From NCBI GenBank assembly GCA_003116975.1, contig BGKB01000086.1, forward strand, positions 62,001-126,000: a DNA stretch of 64,000 nucleotides, read 5' to 3'. The DNA comes from Aurantiochytrium sp. KH105 (Eukaryota; Sar; Bigyra; Thraustochytrida; Thraustochytriidae). Below the pieces are notes generated by a model that had not been told where the DNA came from, made no database searches, and saw only the letters and a program-made list of their open reading frames with translations. The position numbers were made by a program, and so were the translations under genes. Within the stretch, counting starts at the first letter, position 1, and every line of letters starts with the position of its first letter. Positions 18,419-28,385 of the stretch are shown here, piece after piece.

Positions 18419-19819
18419 ATGCTTCGGCTGGGCGTGCAGAGCGGACGGCGCGGGCTCGCGACCGCGGCGGCGGCGTCGGCGAATGCCTTCCCCGAGTACA
18501 TCCTCAAGGCGCCGGCCACCGAGGTGAGCACGCTGGGCAACGGCCTGCGCGTGGCGTCCGAGGGCGGCCACGGCGACACGGCGACCGTGGGCGTGTGGAT
18601 CGACGCCGGCAGCCGGTACGAGACCGCCAAGAACAACGGCGTCGCCCACTTCCTCGAGCACATGGCCTTCAAGGGCACCTCGAACAGGACGCAGACGCAG
18701 CTCGAGATGGAGATCGAGAACATGGGCGGCCACCTCAACGCCTACACCTCGCGCGAGCAGACCGTCTACTACGCCAAGGTCTTCAAGGACGACATCCCCA
18801 AGGCCATGGAGATCCTCAGCGATATCCTCCAGAACGCCACCTTCGACCCGGCCGCCATCGACCGCGAGCGCGACGTCATCATGCGCGAGATGGAGGAGGT
18901 CGAGAAGGAGCAGGAGGAGGTCGTCTTTGACCGCCTCCACGAGACCGCCTACATGGGCACCGGCCTCGGCCGCACCATCCTCGGACCCACCGAGAACATT
19001 ATGTCTATCTCGCGCGACGATCTTCGCAGCTACATCGAGACCCATTACACCGCCCCCCGCATGGTCGTCGCGGGTGCCGGTGCCGTTGACCACCAGCAGC
19101 TGTCTGAGCTCTCAGAAAAGTACTTTGGCGGCCTCCCCACCGAGTCCCCCAACGCCGTGGCCGCCGCCATGGAGCCGGCGCGCTTCACCGGCTCGGAGAT
19201 CCGCATTCGCCAGGACTCGGAGCCCCTCGCCCACATCGCCCTCGCCTTTGAGAGCGCCGGCTGGGCCTCCGAGCACGCCTACCCGCTCATGGTCATGCAG
19301 ACCATGCTCGGCTGCTGGTCGCGCACCTCGGGCCTCGGCGCCAACGGCGGCTCCAAGCTCTGCCAGAGCATCGCCGAGAACGAGTGCGCCCATTCGATCA
19401 TGAGCTTCAACTCGTGCTACAAGGACACTGGCCTCTTTGGCGTCTACGCCGTTGCCGAGCCCACCTCGGTCAACGACCTCATGTTCCACACCCTCGAGTC
19501 CATGGTCCGCCTCTGCCACCACACCACCGAGGAGGAGGTCGCCCGTGCCCGCACCCAGCTCAAGGCGACTATGCTTGCCCACCTCGACGGCAGCAGCCAG
19601 GTCTGCGAGGACATTGGCCGCAGCATGCTCACCTACGGCCGCCGTCTCAGCCCTGCCGAGATCTTTGCCCGCATTGATGCCGTTGACGCCGCTGCCGTCA
19701 AGACCGCCGCCAACAAGTTCATCAACGACCAAGATGTCGCCATGGCTGCCATTGGTCCCCTCCATGAGCTCCCGGACTACAACTGGCTGCGCAGAAGGAC
19801 CTACTGGCTCTCCGTCTAA
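18419..19819 (+). CDS. Mitochondrial processing peptidase, beta subunit
   Basis: This encodes 466 residues. MPP removes mitochondrial targeting presequences in the matrix and in many protists is also part of respiratory complex III. The N-terminus MLRLGVQSGRRGLATAAAAS is a typical presequence: Arg-rich, no acidic residues. The pitrilysin-family inverted zinc motif HFLEH (H77-H81) and the distal Glu (E157 in MREMEE) are intact, as is the conserved TSREQTVYYAKVF segment, so this is the catalytic beta subunit rather than an inactive core protein. The C-terminal M16 domain has RSMLTYGRRLSPAEIFARID. The start codon follows a GC-rich 5' region with octamer clusters. No intron is visible. Codon use is strongly C-biased, consistent with high expression. 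Confidence 0.96.
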   Translation: MLRLGVQSGRRGLATAAAASANAFPEYILKAPATEVSTLGNGLRVASEGGHGDTATVGVWIDAGSRYETAKNNGVAHFLEHMAFKGTSNRTQTQLEMEIENMGGHLNAYTSREQTVYYAKVFKDDIPKAMEILSDILQNATFDPAAIDRERDVIMREMEEVEKEQEEVVFDRLHETAYMGTGLGRTILGPTENIMSISRDDLRSYIETHYTAPRMVVAGAGAVDHQQLSELSEKYFGGLPTESPNAVAAAMEPARFTGSEIRIRQDSEPLAHIALAFESAGWASEHAYPLMVMQTMLGCWSRTSGLGANGGSKLCQSIAENECAHSIMSFNSCYKDTGLFGVYAVAEPTSVNDLMFHTLESMVRLCHHTTEEEVARARTQLKATMLAHLDGSSQVCEDIGRSMLTYGRRLSPAEIFARIDAVDAAAVKTAANKFINDQDVAMAAIGPLHELPDYNWLRRRTYWLSV

Positions 19820-20792
19820 GCCTATATTGGGCTTGGGATGGATCATGGCGTCGGCGCCTGAACGTCCTGCCTGCCAGCCAACGTGTGGAGACAAACCTAG
19901 GCCTATACACAAGTCGGGCAGGTGCTCGCGCCCACGTCCATGTATGAGTCACGTAAGCATACTAAAGCATAGCAAGTATCATGCCGATATTTTGGAGTGA
20001 ATGAGTGAGTGAGTGAGTGAGAGAATGAACGTGTGGATTGATGGATCGATTGATTGGTGCGGGTGTGCAAGGATGGGGCTCCCAGGAAAGTGGCGTGGCA
20101 CTCGTTCCCCACGCCGATCGACACACGGGAGGGTGGACCTTGAAAGGGTGGAAATGGGGCATCGCTGTCCCTGCCGAAATCCAAGTCAACAAAGCAAACG
20201 TCTGCCCCCTTTTTTTCTTTTTTTTTTCCAATCTTTCACTTCTCTTCGCCGTCTTTTCTTATTGAATCGAAATTCTCTAAAATCTTTCAGGTATATCACG
20301 CAGTCTATCAATTTATCGAAACGAGCGCGTTTATGTTTCGTGTCATCATCCACCTGGATCTGCTTAAATTCGCTACTTGTGCAAGACAGCATTTGCACCC
20401 CATACAAATGTAAGCACCTAGAATTGATGTATGTTTTCTCTCCCCGGATCAAAGAGAACATTTCCATGGGTCGATTGCCTCAAGCATTTCATCGCGTCGA
20501 CAGCTTTGATCATGTGATGCTGAAGAGAAAAGCGCATTACTCGTTGACTTTTCATTGCATGCAAGCGCGCAAGTCTTTCGATTTCAGCGAGAGACGAGCT
20601 TAGTCGTGCTCGACTTCTCCTCCATGAAGAAGGCAAGCTTCTTTGGTACCCATCATCAGAGTCTACATATGTATGAGCGGGGATGAGCGGTAGGCGTAAA
20701 ATCAGAGTTGAAGCTTGACGGCTCAAATCTGTGGCGAGCATGGGGATATTATATTGACACCAGATGAGACGCTACGTCTCTTGTGTGTCGAC
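19820..20792. other. 3' flank of MPP-beta
   Basis: It contains a CCTAGGCCTA palindrome (19896-19905) 77 bases after the stop and a short GAGT run (about 20000-20022). Open frames here, up to 196 codons (20013-20603), have no recognisable composition or similarity. No convincing gene. Confidence 0.5.
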
Positions 20793-20945
20793 TCAGAGGT
20801 AATCCATGTCGTTGTTGAACTCCTTCTCAACATCCTTGACGGTCTTCAGGTACTCTTCTTCGGTCGTATGACCCTCGGTGTCGCGAAACAACGTCAAGAG
20901 AACCAAGCAAATCAGGGTGTATGTGAGGACCTGTTGCAAGTTCAT
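20793..20945 (-). CDS. Possible 50-residue single-pass membrane protein
   Basis: The frame from MNLQQVLTYT has a hydrophobic segment (about residues 6-20, VLTYTLICLVLLTLF) followed by a charged, helix-prone tail rich in Glu/Asp (TEEEYLKTVKDVEKEF). The start context is good (CCAACATGA). This layout, a short luminal or matrix end, one membrane helix and an acidic tail, is common in small subunits of membrane complexes. It contrasts with the Arg/Ser/Pro composition of chance frames nearby. I recognise no family. It is isolated between MPP-beta and the first metalloprotease. Confidence 0.45.
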   Translation of the reverse strand: MNLQQVLTYTLICLVLLTLFRDTEGHTTEEEYLKTVKDVEKEFNNDMDYL

Positions 20946-22386
20946 GTTGGCGTGGTTGTGCGTTCGCAGATTCAATCGATTCCCTGCCAATTGTGCCTAC
21001 TCAAGCCCTTTCCAAGCAGCTTTTTGCAAATAGCAGCTCTTCACGCCGATCGCAACTGTCGTCGTCGAGTCTGTTTTGCTCCCAAGGAAAGATCTGCACA
21101 GGACGCAGACTCGCTTGCCAAATCAGTCAGTCAGTCATAATATGATGGGTTCTGTTCGCGCCGGATCAATTCTAAGAAGACCATAGAGTTCGCTAGAAGG
21201 CAAAAGTCTTGCTTGCTTCTTTCCAGGCGCTTTGCGCAACTTGCACGCTTGCGCCTTCGCCATGTCCGACTCGGAAGCGGGAAGAAAAAAAATAACAATG
21301 CCTGGCCGAACGCCGGGCCGGGCACAAGAAGAGCACAACGGATCTTTATCCTTACCGATGCATTTCTTTTCTCTTTTTCCATTTTCTTGCTCAATGGCCA
21401 AGGCAGATCTTTTCGTAGCTTGCAGCACGTGGTGGATCACTGCAGGGTCGGCTTTCAGTACAACGAGCAAGCACGACCAGGCAAGCGCAAGCGCAACGAG
21501 AAATTGGAAAGGAATATTTTTTTCTTTTCTTCTTTTTTTGGCGCGCGCACGCGAGTAGGCCTCCAATCAACGCGAGATGAAAGTATATTTTTACAACAGT
21601 TTCGCTGCACGTAAACATACAAGTAACTCAGAGGGTTGAAAGGGGCAAGTATACCATAATGATCCGTAGTCCATTTCCGCACGCACGCACACACGCACAC
21701 ACGCACCCGCCTACAACTTCTGTGGGAGGCAACCTTGCCATGGGCGAAGTCATGTACGATAACCGACAACTCCCTCCAACAAGCTTCGGACCTGAGGACA
21801 GAGTCAAAGCATGAGGAAAAACACACTCTGAAAGCCAACATCAGAGGAAATGAAATAGCTTTTGCAGGGTGGCACATGGGCTGACTGTGCGCTTCCTTCT
21901 ACAAGCATTTCGCTTTTTGCACCCGCAAATGGGCTGACATCCAATTCATCACGAGGGACCCCCTCCTCAAACAAGAGTTCAAATGGACTTTGGTCGGTGG
22001 AAGCTAACATGTCTCGAGCCCTCCGTCGGAGCCGGTCGACGCATGCAATCATGAGAGAGCAACAGACGGAAGGCAGTGGTCCTTCCAAGTTGTCCTGAGC
22101 CATGACATGTAGAGAGAGCGAGAGAAAACGAGAATGTCTTCAGAATGGATTGCACTTACAAAAGAGCAATCGAATGCTCAATTCATCTCTTTGTACTTTT
22201 GGGAGCCCGGCCGTAGCGACTTGATCCCTCGCTCAGCCGTCCACTCTCGTGCTGTCTGTCAGTCCACTGCTCGCTCTTCACTTCTGCCAAAGGCAATGGA
22301 TCAAAGAAAAGAGAGTAGCAAACAAGAATCGACAAGATTGCCGGCACTGGGCCTGCAGTCTGTGTGACACGAGCCTTGATAAGCAT
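20946..22386. other. Intergenic region upstream of the first metalloprotease gene
   Basis: It contains a TAGGCCT half-palindrome (21556-21562) and a CACA/CGCA run (about 21680-21705). No convincing gene; open frames are short and low-complexity or disagree with coding composition. Confidence 0.45.
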
Positions 22387-24090
22387 ATGAGGGTCCTCGT
22401 ACTTGTCATCCCCGTACTATGTGCTTTCGCCAGAGTAAAGGGAAACAGCGCATACTCCGAAGATGATTCTTATCTGAGCGACGATACCTACGATTCCGAC
22501 GAAGATGGCGCCTCCGATATAATCATTGTAGAGGAGGACACATTCGATGTCAGTACTTTACTCGGTGAGCGAGTTGCCATCACAGCAAATGAAAAGATCG
22601 GAAGCTTGAATGCTGCAATGGAACTCGACACCAGAAATCTCTTTGATGACGTGCCCAGCGGTAATGTACCACGCACACGAGTGTCTCCAACCTACCTTGG
22701 CGAGATTTCCATGGCCATGGGACACGCTTTTTATAGACCCAGCGCTGCGCGGAACAAGTACACGAGATCACTTTCTCTGAAACGACTTGCTGGTTATTCG
22801 AAGAACACCATCACGAAGCTTTGGGATCAATATGAAAAGAACTCGGGTGGCAAGCTCAAGTTTGTCGACGCAATCACTGGAAACAGCCCCATATGGAGAC
22901 GTTTTCTTACCCGCGCGAACCCCAAGCAAAGTCGCACATCCAATAACCGACTCATTAACGATCTCAGAAAGAACTATGGCGTCGTCACGGACCGTACAGC
23001 TAGAAAATGGGGCGTCGCTAGTCGCTCTGCCAAGCGAGGGAACGGAGGAGGAGGGAGAAGTGTTGGCTCCGTCGCTGTCATTCGATTTCCAAACAAGGGT
23101 TCGCTCATCGGTCACGAGGTCAACCACGGACTTGGTCTTACGCACTCCAAGAAAGGTCGTCTTAATAATAAAGGACGCTACACAGACTTTGTTTCGTACC
23201 AGTCCGATTTTTCGCTTGTGAATGAAGGCAACAATCGAGCTAATTTGGAGGTAGCCTCATGTGTGGAGCAGCATTACATGGACTGGAACGCAGACGAAGA
23301 CTACCAGTTTATTGAGCTCAACAAGACGATGGGTCTTCGCAACGTCGGTCGAGAAATGTCTGAAGGTCGTACGGAGCCCGTGAGCATTGTTTGGGAAAAC
23401 CCGTACGGTGGTCAGCACTGGTTTTGCTATGGAATTCATGGCAAGAGGGGATCCTCAATCCCTATACGCCAGAGTTTCTCCGATCGATCGGGCATTACGC
23501 ACGAGCAAATTGCGCCTCTCACCAAGAAATGTGCGACGCTCCAAGACCCTTTCTATTACGGCAAGTACAAATCTTCCGCCATTGGAACAACTGGCTTGGT
23601 TATGCACGTCGAGGAGAAGTTCGAGAAGAGCGCAGGTGTAGCACTCCGATTTGAATTCGACAAAACGGCCTTTGACATGCCTGCGCCTCTTGTCGAGCTC
23701 TGGACCGAGCCGCGCAGGGTCAAAGGCGAGACGATCGCAACAAGTCTTTGGGTTTACTTTTGGCACCGTGATGACAACCTTCGAAGCTGGTCTTCCACAC
23801 CGTACGTTCTTCCTTTGCATCACCTCAAGCTCCGTTGCGGTACGGACACATTTGCGCACAACGCCACAACCTACACCTTGGCAGAAAAAGCTGAATTCGT
23901 AGAGTTCGAAACTGGGGTCTACATGTGGCCACGTCGCTGTGGACGCGGAGCTTCTTGTACAGCCTCGGCCGACAAGATGAATCGCCAGGTACGCATCGAC
24001 ATTACCCCTCCTCTTACTGAAGCTACAAATTGCACGCTCCTTATCGACAAACATAAGCACCTCTACAAGCACCTTACTCTCTCTCCCTAG
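22387..24090 (+). CDS. Secreted zinc metalloprotease, gametolysin (M11)-like metzincin, copy 1
   Basis: This encodes 567 residues. The start is the Met of MRVLVLVIPVLCAFARVKG, a clear signal peptide; the open frame further upstream begins with CTG and lacks such features. An Asp/Glu/Tyr-rich segment (about 22-55) follows, then a catalytic region with HEVNHGLGLTH (residues 243-253), an intact HExxHxxGxxH zinc motif. The motif and spacing resemble peptidase family M11 (gametolysin). The rest is conserved with copy 2, for example WENPYGGQHWFCYG, CVEQH..W..DEDYQFIE, VYMWPRRCGR and MNRQVRID. Extracellular proteolysis is likely; the substrate is unknown. Many Cys are shared between copies, suggesting disulphides. 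Family M11 is inferred from the motif only. Confidence 0.75.
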   Translation: MRVLVLVIPVLCAFARVKGNSAYSEDDSYLSDDTYDSDEDGASDIIIVEEDTFDVSTLLGERVAITANEKIGSLNAAMELDTRNLFDDVPSGNVPRTRVSPTYLGEISMAMGHAFYRPSAARNKYTRSLSLKRLAGYSKNTITKLWDQYEKNSGGKLKFVDAITGNSPIWRRFLTRANPKQSRTSNNRLINDLRKNYGVVTDRTARKWGVASRSAKRGNGGGGRSVGSVAVIRFPNKGSLIGHEVNHGLGLTHSKKGRLNNKGRYTDFVSYQSDFSLVNEGNNRANLEVASCVEQHYMDWNADEDYQFIELNKTMGLRNVGREMSEGRTEPVSIVWENPYGGQHWFCYGIHGKRGSSIPIRQSFSDRSGITHEQIAPLTKKCATLQDPFYYGKYKSSAIGTTGLVMHVEEKFEKSAGVALRFEFDKTAFDMPAPLVELWTEPRRVKGETIATSLWVYFWHRDDNLRSWSSTPYVLPLHHLKLRCGTDTFAHNATTYTLAEKAEFVEFETGVYMWPRRCGRGASCTASADKMNRQVRIDITPPLTEATNCTLLIDKHKHLYKHLTLSP

Positions 24091-25183
24091 ATACATGCAG
24101 CTGTATTCTGCTATTGCTCATCGTACGTGCAAATTCACGGCACAAATGGACGATTTTCTAATTACTAAAAAGAGAAGCCAGTCCCAGTGTAGATGACCAG
24201 GCCTCTACTTGCCACGCCAAAATAATATACAGACGTAGACGCAGTGTCAGAAGAAGCATCTTTCCTGCCTCCGCTTGACTGACTGCCTTGACAACTGAAA
24301 GGTTGCATGCTCCACCATTCCTTCAAGTCTCACATCTAACTCCTGCTTTGCGCTCTGCGCATAACATCCGCTTACCTTTGAGCCTGCATCGCACCACGCT
24401 CGTGTAGCCAGCGCAGCGCGCCGACCCTGTTGTCAAACGCTCCTTGTGGTGGTGGTGGTGCACACCTTGCGTCGCACGAAAATGGATCGTAGTAGCCTAG
24501 CCTCCGAGTGGCCGACCCGGTGGCAAGCTGAGAGAATGGGAGACTGCACGGAAAGCCAGCCGCTGACCTGCGAGCGCACGTAAATGGGTGGTGCTGGCTG
24601 CTGGGGATGTGCAACACCGACTCAGCGCATGGTGCCGTGATCGCAAATGACGGGCTGTGAGCAAGCAAGTAAGCAAGCAAGCAGGCAAGCAAGTGGAAAT
24701 GAAATTGGAACAGTGGACACTGAAACGAATGAACTAGCTTGCTCAGACTGAGCATGCTTCAGACTGGGCACGCTTCGTGTGCATGTGTGGAAACTCTGAA
24801 TGCTCTGCGTAACCATGCCCCCCTGGTGATGATGAGCAAGCCAGCCAGCCGGCCTCCAAGGAAAATACTTGCGGTTCCTCCGCCACCTACCTTCCTTTTC
24901 ACTCACCAATCTGTCCAATTCCTCCGACACGTTCAAAGAGTACGCGCAGTGAACGCAACGCGAATCGAAGTGTGCCTTGCCAGCCAAAAGCAATAGCACA
25001 AAAGTGTCTGAGCGCGTGCTGCATGGTTTATTTCTGTGGACAGGGCGTTTCGCCAAACCAGCACATGGGGACACGGTCGCTTCTGTATGACGATGTTAAT
25101 TAAGCGGAAAACCTGCATCAGGTTTCAACAGCAAGCAGGCAAAGCTCCAACGCGCAATTGGAATACCGCTACACGTCTTGGAG
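24091..25183. other. Intergenic region between the metalloprotease genes
   Basis: It contains a GCAA tetranucleotide tract (about 24659-24693). No gene is recognised; frames of up to 150 codons are Leu/Cys/Ser-rich reads of the repeats. Confidence 0.5.
24659..24693. repeat. (GCAA)n tetranucleotide tract, imperfect
   Basis: About eight GCAA-type units with two single-base changes; complement of the TTGC tracts elsewhere in the window. Confidence 0.85.
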
Positions 25184-26911
25184 ATGAGAGTAGACGTGAT
25201 TGCTGTTCTAACTCTTTGCGTTCTCTTGGGGGCTGATAAAGGTAGGGCTGGAAGTTCGTATGGGTACGATGGGGAGGGGTACGATGGGTACGACGGGTAC
25301 GATGACAATGACGACGACTACGACAATCCCGTAGACGAAACCGAGATAGACACCTTCGACTTCGAGTCCCTTCCAGGCCAACGAGTCGAGATCTCTGCCC
25401 ACAAGAAGAATGGGTACCTTAGCGCAGCGATGGAATTGGAAGCGCGCGAGCTCTTTGCAGATTTTCCCTCGGGCAACGTACCGCGCACGCGCACGACCAA
25501 GGCATACACAGGGACATTCAAGATGGCCATGGGGAATGCGTATTACTTTCCAAGTGCGCTTCGGCGCAAATTGGTCATGCTGGTTTCCAAATCGAGGCTT
25601 GCAACATACTCAAAGACCACTAAGAAAAAAGTTTGGGATGCCTACGAAGCAAACTCTGGTGGCAAACTCAACTTTGTCGACAAAGTGGTTGGTGGCACTC
25701 CAATATGGAGGAGCTTCAAGGCACGTACGTCCCCGATCGCAAGCAGCTACCAGAATCGCCGGCTCATTACCGCTCTCAATCGAACATTTGGTGTTGGCAA
25801 TTCACGCTCTGACAAAGAGTGGGGGCTCATCAGTCGATCTGCAAAGCGGGGTAACGGGGACGGCGGAAGAGGTGGCGGTGTGGTCGCAATCATTCGAAAT
25901 GCCATAAAGCCCTCGCTCGCTGCACACGAACTCAATCACAACCTCGGATTGGGTCACGCAAAGAAAGGCGTCGTCAGGTGGGACGGAAAGTACACATCAT
26001 ATGTTCCATACCAGAGCGACTTTTCGCTTAGTACAGAGGGAAGTCTTCAGCTTAACGGCGAGATCGCGTCCTGTGTGGAGCAGCACTTTTTACAGTGGAA
26101 CAAGGACGAGGATTACCAATTCATCGAATTTAACAAGTCTATGGGCCTGCGAAACGTTGGACGGGGCAAGTCGAGCGGCCGCACTGAGCCAGTCAGTCTT
26201 GTCTGGGAGAATCCGTACGGCGGCCAACACTGGTTTTGCTATGGCGTGCACGGAACTTCATTGAGGTCAAAGGCCAACCGAGGTAGCTTCCCTGATCGGT
26301 CGGGGATTACGCACGAGCAGACTGCGCCACTCACGTCCAAATGCGCCCCGCTTCAAGACCCGTATTTTTATGGCAGATCTGAAATTTCAGTCATAGGATC
26401 CACAGGGCTGACCATGCATGTTGAGGAGAAATTCGACCAGGCTGCAGGTGTCAAGGTTCGCTTTACCTTTGATGAAGCAACATTTAACATGCCTGCGCCA
26501 CTTGTGGAACTATGGACAGAAAGCCTCGTCGAGGATCGGGAGCATGTAGCAACAAGTCTGTGGGTTTATTTTCGCCATGCTGAAGACCGCAAGAGAGCCT
26601 GGATCTCAACGCCCTATGTCTTGCCCATAAATCATCTCAAACTTCGATGCGGGAATGACACCTTTACGCACAACGCGACCAAATACACTGACGACGAGAC
26701 CAATGGCCTCTTCAGGGACTTGGAAACTGGTGTCTACATGTGGCCAAGGCGCTGTGGACGGTACAAGACCTGCACATCCAAGCACAACAAGATGAATCGC
26801 CAGGTACGAATTGATATTTCTCCGCCTCTCACCGAAACTACGGACTGCACGCTCATCATCGACAAAAGAAAGCGCCTTTACAAGCACATTTCTCTCACGC
26901 CGCCTCCCTGA
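25184..26911 (+). CDS. Secreted zinc metalloprotease, gametolysin (M11)-like metzincin, copy 2
   Basis: This encodes 575 residues. The start ATG (MRVDVIAVLTLCVLLGADKG) gives a signal peptide. Next is a Tyr/Asp/Gly-rich segment (about 26-50) built from GYDG-type repeats, encoded by GGGTACGAT-like tandem units. The zinc motif is HELNHNLGLGH (residues 248-258), even closer to the HE..HNLGLxH form of M11 enzymes than copy 1. Large blocks are shared with copy 1 (NVPRTR, SRSAKRGNG, YGGQHWFCYG, SDRSGITHEQ-like, MHVEEKFD, YVLP..HLKLRCG). The two genes are head to tail and diverged more than the SDR pair, so the duplication is older. Secretion and extracellular proteolysis are inferred from the signal peptide and motif. 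Confidence 0.78.
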   Translation: MRVDVIAVLTLCVLLGADKGRAGSSYGYDGEGYDGYDGYDDNDDDYDNPVDETEIDTFDFESLPGQRVEISAHKKNGYLSAAMELEARELFADFPSGNVPRTRTTKAYTGTFKMAMGNAYYFPSALRRKLVMLVSKSRLATYSKTTKKKVWDAYEANSGGKLNFVDKVVGGTPIWRSFKARTSPIASSYQNRRLITALNRTFGVGNSRSDKEWGLISRSAKRGNGDGGRGGGVVAIIRNAIKPSLAAHELNHNLGLGHAKKGVVRWDGKYTSYVPYQSDFSLSTEGSLQLNGEIASCVEQHFLQWNKDEDYQFIEFNKSMGLRNVGRGKSSGRTEPVSLVWENPYGGQHWFCYGVHGTSLRSKANRGSFPDRSGITHEQTAPLTSKCAPLQDPYFYGRSEISVIGSTGLTMHVEEKFDQAAGVKVRFTFDEATFNMPAPLVELWTESLVEDREHVATSLWVYFRHAEDRKRAWISTPYVLPINHLKLRCGNDTFTHNATKYTDDETNGLFRDLETGVYMWPRRCGRYKTCTSKHNKMNRQVRIDISPPLTETTDCTLIIDKRKRLYKHISLTPPP

Positions 26912-26970
26912 GCCCAACGCTTTCTTATCCTCTTTAATCCTCTTGTTTCCAAACCCTTGTGTATGTGATG

Positions 26971-26977
26971 TAGGCCT
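26971..26977. promoter_or_regulatory. TAGGCCT half-palindrome in 3' flank of metalloprotease copy 2
   Basis: A seven-base match to the TAGGCCTA element, 60 bases after the stop codon. The 262-base gap to the next gene holds nothing else recognised. Confidence 0.3.
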
Positions 26978-27173
26978 CATCTTCTTTTCTTTGTTTATTT
27001 TCTTTTTTGTTGTGGTTACCGAGGCGGACAATGTTTTCTCCGACGGTGGGCGTATGACGTATGCGTGCGGGCCAGCCCAAGTTTGCACCAGTGCTAGCCT
27101 AGCATCTTGGTGATGCAGCCAATGTCGATCGGCGGCAAAGCCACTCCGTGCAGGGGCCAAGCCCGTGAATCCA

Positions 27174-28385
27174 ATGGTGGCCTCCAGCGCGGCGCTCGAC
27201 AATGAGGATGACGAGATCCTCTTCGAGGGCAAACTGTGGCATTGTCGCGTGTCAAGCGACGCCAAGGAGACGTGGTCTCAGGCGCAGGCAAAGCTCTCGC
27301 TCACGGGTATCGCGCTCCAAATCGGGGCAGAGCGCACCTTCGTGGAGCTGTCGCCTGAGCACTACGTCGGCGACAGCACCAAGCGCCAACATGGTTTCTT
27401 GCTCTCCGACCTGGAGGACACGGTCTACTTCGCAGCCGTGACGGAGGCCACAAAGCAAAAGTGGATGCAGTCTCTGGCCACGGCGCTCCGCAAGCTCGGC
27501 ACGCGCGAGCGCGAGGGCCTCAGCGGCGGGCTCGCCCTGCGCGGCGCCAATGCCGGCGGTCCCCACAGCCAGCGTCCCGAAATCCAGGCGCCGAGCGCGG
27601 CGCTGCTCGAGCTGCGCGCGCTCGAGGAGCAATGCCAGCGCGCGCTCGCGTGGCTCGACGACTGCGTGGACCTGCGGCGCAAGGCCAAGAAGCGCGCCGA
27701 CCAGAGCCTCACGGACGAGACGGAGCGGCTGGAGCGCGAAAAGGCCGAGAAGGCGCGGCTGGAGCGCGAGGCGAAAGAGAGGCGCGAAGAGGAAGAGAAG
27801 AGAAAGTGCGAGCAGCGCAAGTGGGAAGAGCAGCAGGCGCGAATCCGCAAGCTCAACGAGGACCGGCAGCGCAAGCAGCAGGAGGAGGCCGAGCAACTCA
27901 TTGCCCGCAAAAAGGAGCAGACCGAACGACGAAGGTCCCTGCCGCGAGCCCCGCCCGGCGGGGGAGGGGGCATCCTCAGTCGCATCCAGGGCTGGAACAA
28001 TAAGCTCGATGGCTTGCAGAACGCCGACAAATCGAATCCGTTTTCGGAATCCTACGAGGGCCCCAGCGGCCCTCGACCTGGACAAGACGGCTATGGGTGC
28101 GCCAAGGCAGGTTCAAAGACTGCAGAACGCGCGGCCAAGGCACAAGAGTGGGTCGACAAGGAGATTGACAAGTTCGTCTCGGTCGTCAAGGACATTGGCG
28201 AATCGAGACCCGACGGATCGACTGTCGTTACTTTTGGCAAGCTTTTTGTGACGTACCAGGATATCTCAGACACTCTCGTTGGTATCATGATGCGGGCCAA
28301 GAAGCGCAAGCATATTCATTACGAAGGGGACATGCTCTTCCAGGGTCGTGACAATGATGTCCTCGTAACCCTTTTGCCAAAATAG
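27174..28385 (+). CDS. PH-like domain / coiled coil / costars-domain protein
   Basis: This encodes 403 residues. The start is the ATG of MVASSAALDNEDDE; the open frame begins nine bases earlier with GTG. Residues about 12-105 look like a PH domain (EILFEGKLWHCRV at the start, AVTEATKQKWMQSLATALRKL as the C-terminal helix). Residues about 180-260 are a highly charged coiled coil (Arg/Glu/Lys). Residues about 322-400 match the costars domain (WVDKEIDKFVSVVKDIGE, VTFGKLF, IMMRAKKRKHIHYEGDMLFQG, DVLVTLL), seen in ABRA/STARS and in small costars proteins linked to actin regulation. A membrane-recruited actin regulator is a reasonable inference. I do not recall this exact domain order as a standard family. 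Confidence 0.75.
   Translation: MVASSAALDNEDDEILFEGKLWHCRVSSDAKETWSQAQAKLSLTGIALQIGAERTFVELSPEHYVGDSTKRQHGFLLSDLEDTVYFAAVTEATKQKWMQSLATALRKLGTREREGLSGGLALRGANAGGPHSQRPEIQAPSAALLELRALEEQCQRALAWLDDCVDLRRKAKKRADQSLTDETERLEREKAEKARLEREAKERREEEEKRKCEQRKWEEQQARIRKLNEDRQRKQQEEAEQLIARKKEQTERRRSLPRAPPGGGGGILSRIQGWNNKLDGLQNADKSNPFSESYEGPSGPRPGQDGYGCAKAGSKTAERAAKAQEWVDKEIDKFVSVVKDIGESRPDGSTVVTFGKLFVTYQDISDTLVGIMMRAKKRKHIHYEGDMLFQGRDNDVLVTLLPK

Noticed and set aside
17702-19093. Long minus-strand open frame (463 codons) opposite MPP-beta
   Set aside because: It mirrors the codon structure of the strongly C-biased MPP-beta gene and a CG-rich promoter; the product is Leu/Val/Gly/Ala-rich with no recognisable family.
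20013-20603. Plus-strand frame of 196 codons after MPP-beta
   Set aside because: Begins inside a GAGT repeat, mixed composition with a poly-Phe stretch, no motif; overlaps nothing else but not convincing.
22249-22386. Upstream extension of metalloprotease copy 1
   Set aside because: It begins with a non-ATG codon and would bury a clear signal peptide 46 residues into the protein.
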